The translations under genes were made by a program, and so were the position numbers. This document shows, piece after piece, positions 32,427 through 32,515 of a DNA stretch of 32,515 bases (positions are counted from its first letter, which is position 1; each line of letters opens with the position of its first letter). Under the pieces are notes generated by a model. That model was not told where the DNA came from. It did no database searches and was given only the letters and a program-made list of their open reading frames with translations. The stretch is from an uncultured Anaerolineales bacterium (GTDB lineage: Bacteria > Chloroflexota > Anaerolineae > Anaerolineales > UBA4823): contig CAIQJJ010000758.1 in the NCBI GenBank assembly GCA_903872065.1, positions 1 to 32,515 on the forward strand. Direction: 5' to 3'.

Positions 32427-32515
32427 TCAATCCGATCAAAGCCAATCCACGCTCTGCCGCGTGGCAATCTCGTCTATGGATCGCGACTCTGTTTGTCTTT
32501 GTGGGAATTTTGACG
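32423..32515 (+). CDS. start of another membrane protein, cut by the window end
   Basis: ATG at 32423 overlaps the previous stop by ATGA. About 31 codons are visible: a polar start, then a hydrophobic stretch (LWIATLFVFVGIL) that looks like a first membrane segment. The product is unknown; a further GT-C-like or PMT-type protein would fit the context. Confidence 0.6.
   Translation, partial: MINPIKANPRSAAWQSRLWIATLFVFVGILT

Overview
The window looks like a chromosomal piece of a Chloroflexota bacterium, probably Anaerolineae. This is judged from protein style only: a SARP/NB-ARC regulator, a small W-R-A/ER-F protein, a Pro/Thr-linked secreted DNRLRE protein, and heptose genes in a glycan locus. 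No rRNA, tRNA, IS element, phage gene or CRISPR array was seen.

Left end (1-3680, minus strand): one uninterrupted reading frame of at least 1224 codons runs off the left edge. It encodes a SARP-type DNA-binding/BTAD regulator, then an NB-ARC (STAND) ATPase, then an in-frame Hsp90/HtpG chaperone in the place where such regulators usually carry TPR repeats. The Hsp90 part keeps its ATP-site motifs but has Pro where the middle-domain catalytic-loop Arg is expected. The frame, lack of stops and motif positions were checked by hand. Between it and the next gene lie four TCAC(G/A) direct repeats at an exact 11-bp period (3746-3785), the layout expected of a SARP operator, placed just upstream of a -10-like box on the plus strand. 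This regulator with its operator is the most novel part of the window.

Middle (3834-14588): a small conserved-looking protein, a polyprenyl-phosphate sugar-1-phosphate transferase that would start a surface glycan, and three heptose genes (hddA, gmhA, and convergent gmhB). They are followed by a leader region with promoter, foldable RNA and strong terminator, a hexapeptide acyltransferase, a membrane-anchored GT2, a B12-type radical SAM protein, an O-antigen ligase/polymerase-like protein with a C-terminal repeat region, and a polyprenol-phosphate-mannose-synthase-like GT2. The GDP-heptose nucleotidyltransferase HddC is not in the window.

Right half (14621-32515): a tightly packed, mostly overlapping plus-strand operon. 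It holds an asparagine-synthase-like amidotransferase lacking its N-terminal Cys, a CapA-like phosphoesterase, a Wzx flippase, five glycosyltransferases including two GT2/GT4 pairs, a UPF0104 membrane protein, a second Wzy-like protein, a secreted carbohydrate-binding protein, two polyprenyl-phosphate-sugar synthase-like GT2s, a GT-C-like membrane protein and the start of another membrane protein. Together this is a Wzx/Wzy-style exopolysaccharide or cell-surface glycan locus, probably with lipid-linked sugar decoration. Whether the fusion regulator controls it is inferred from position and operator only.
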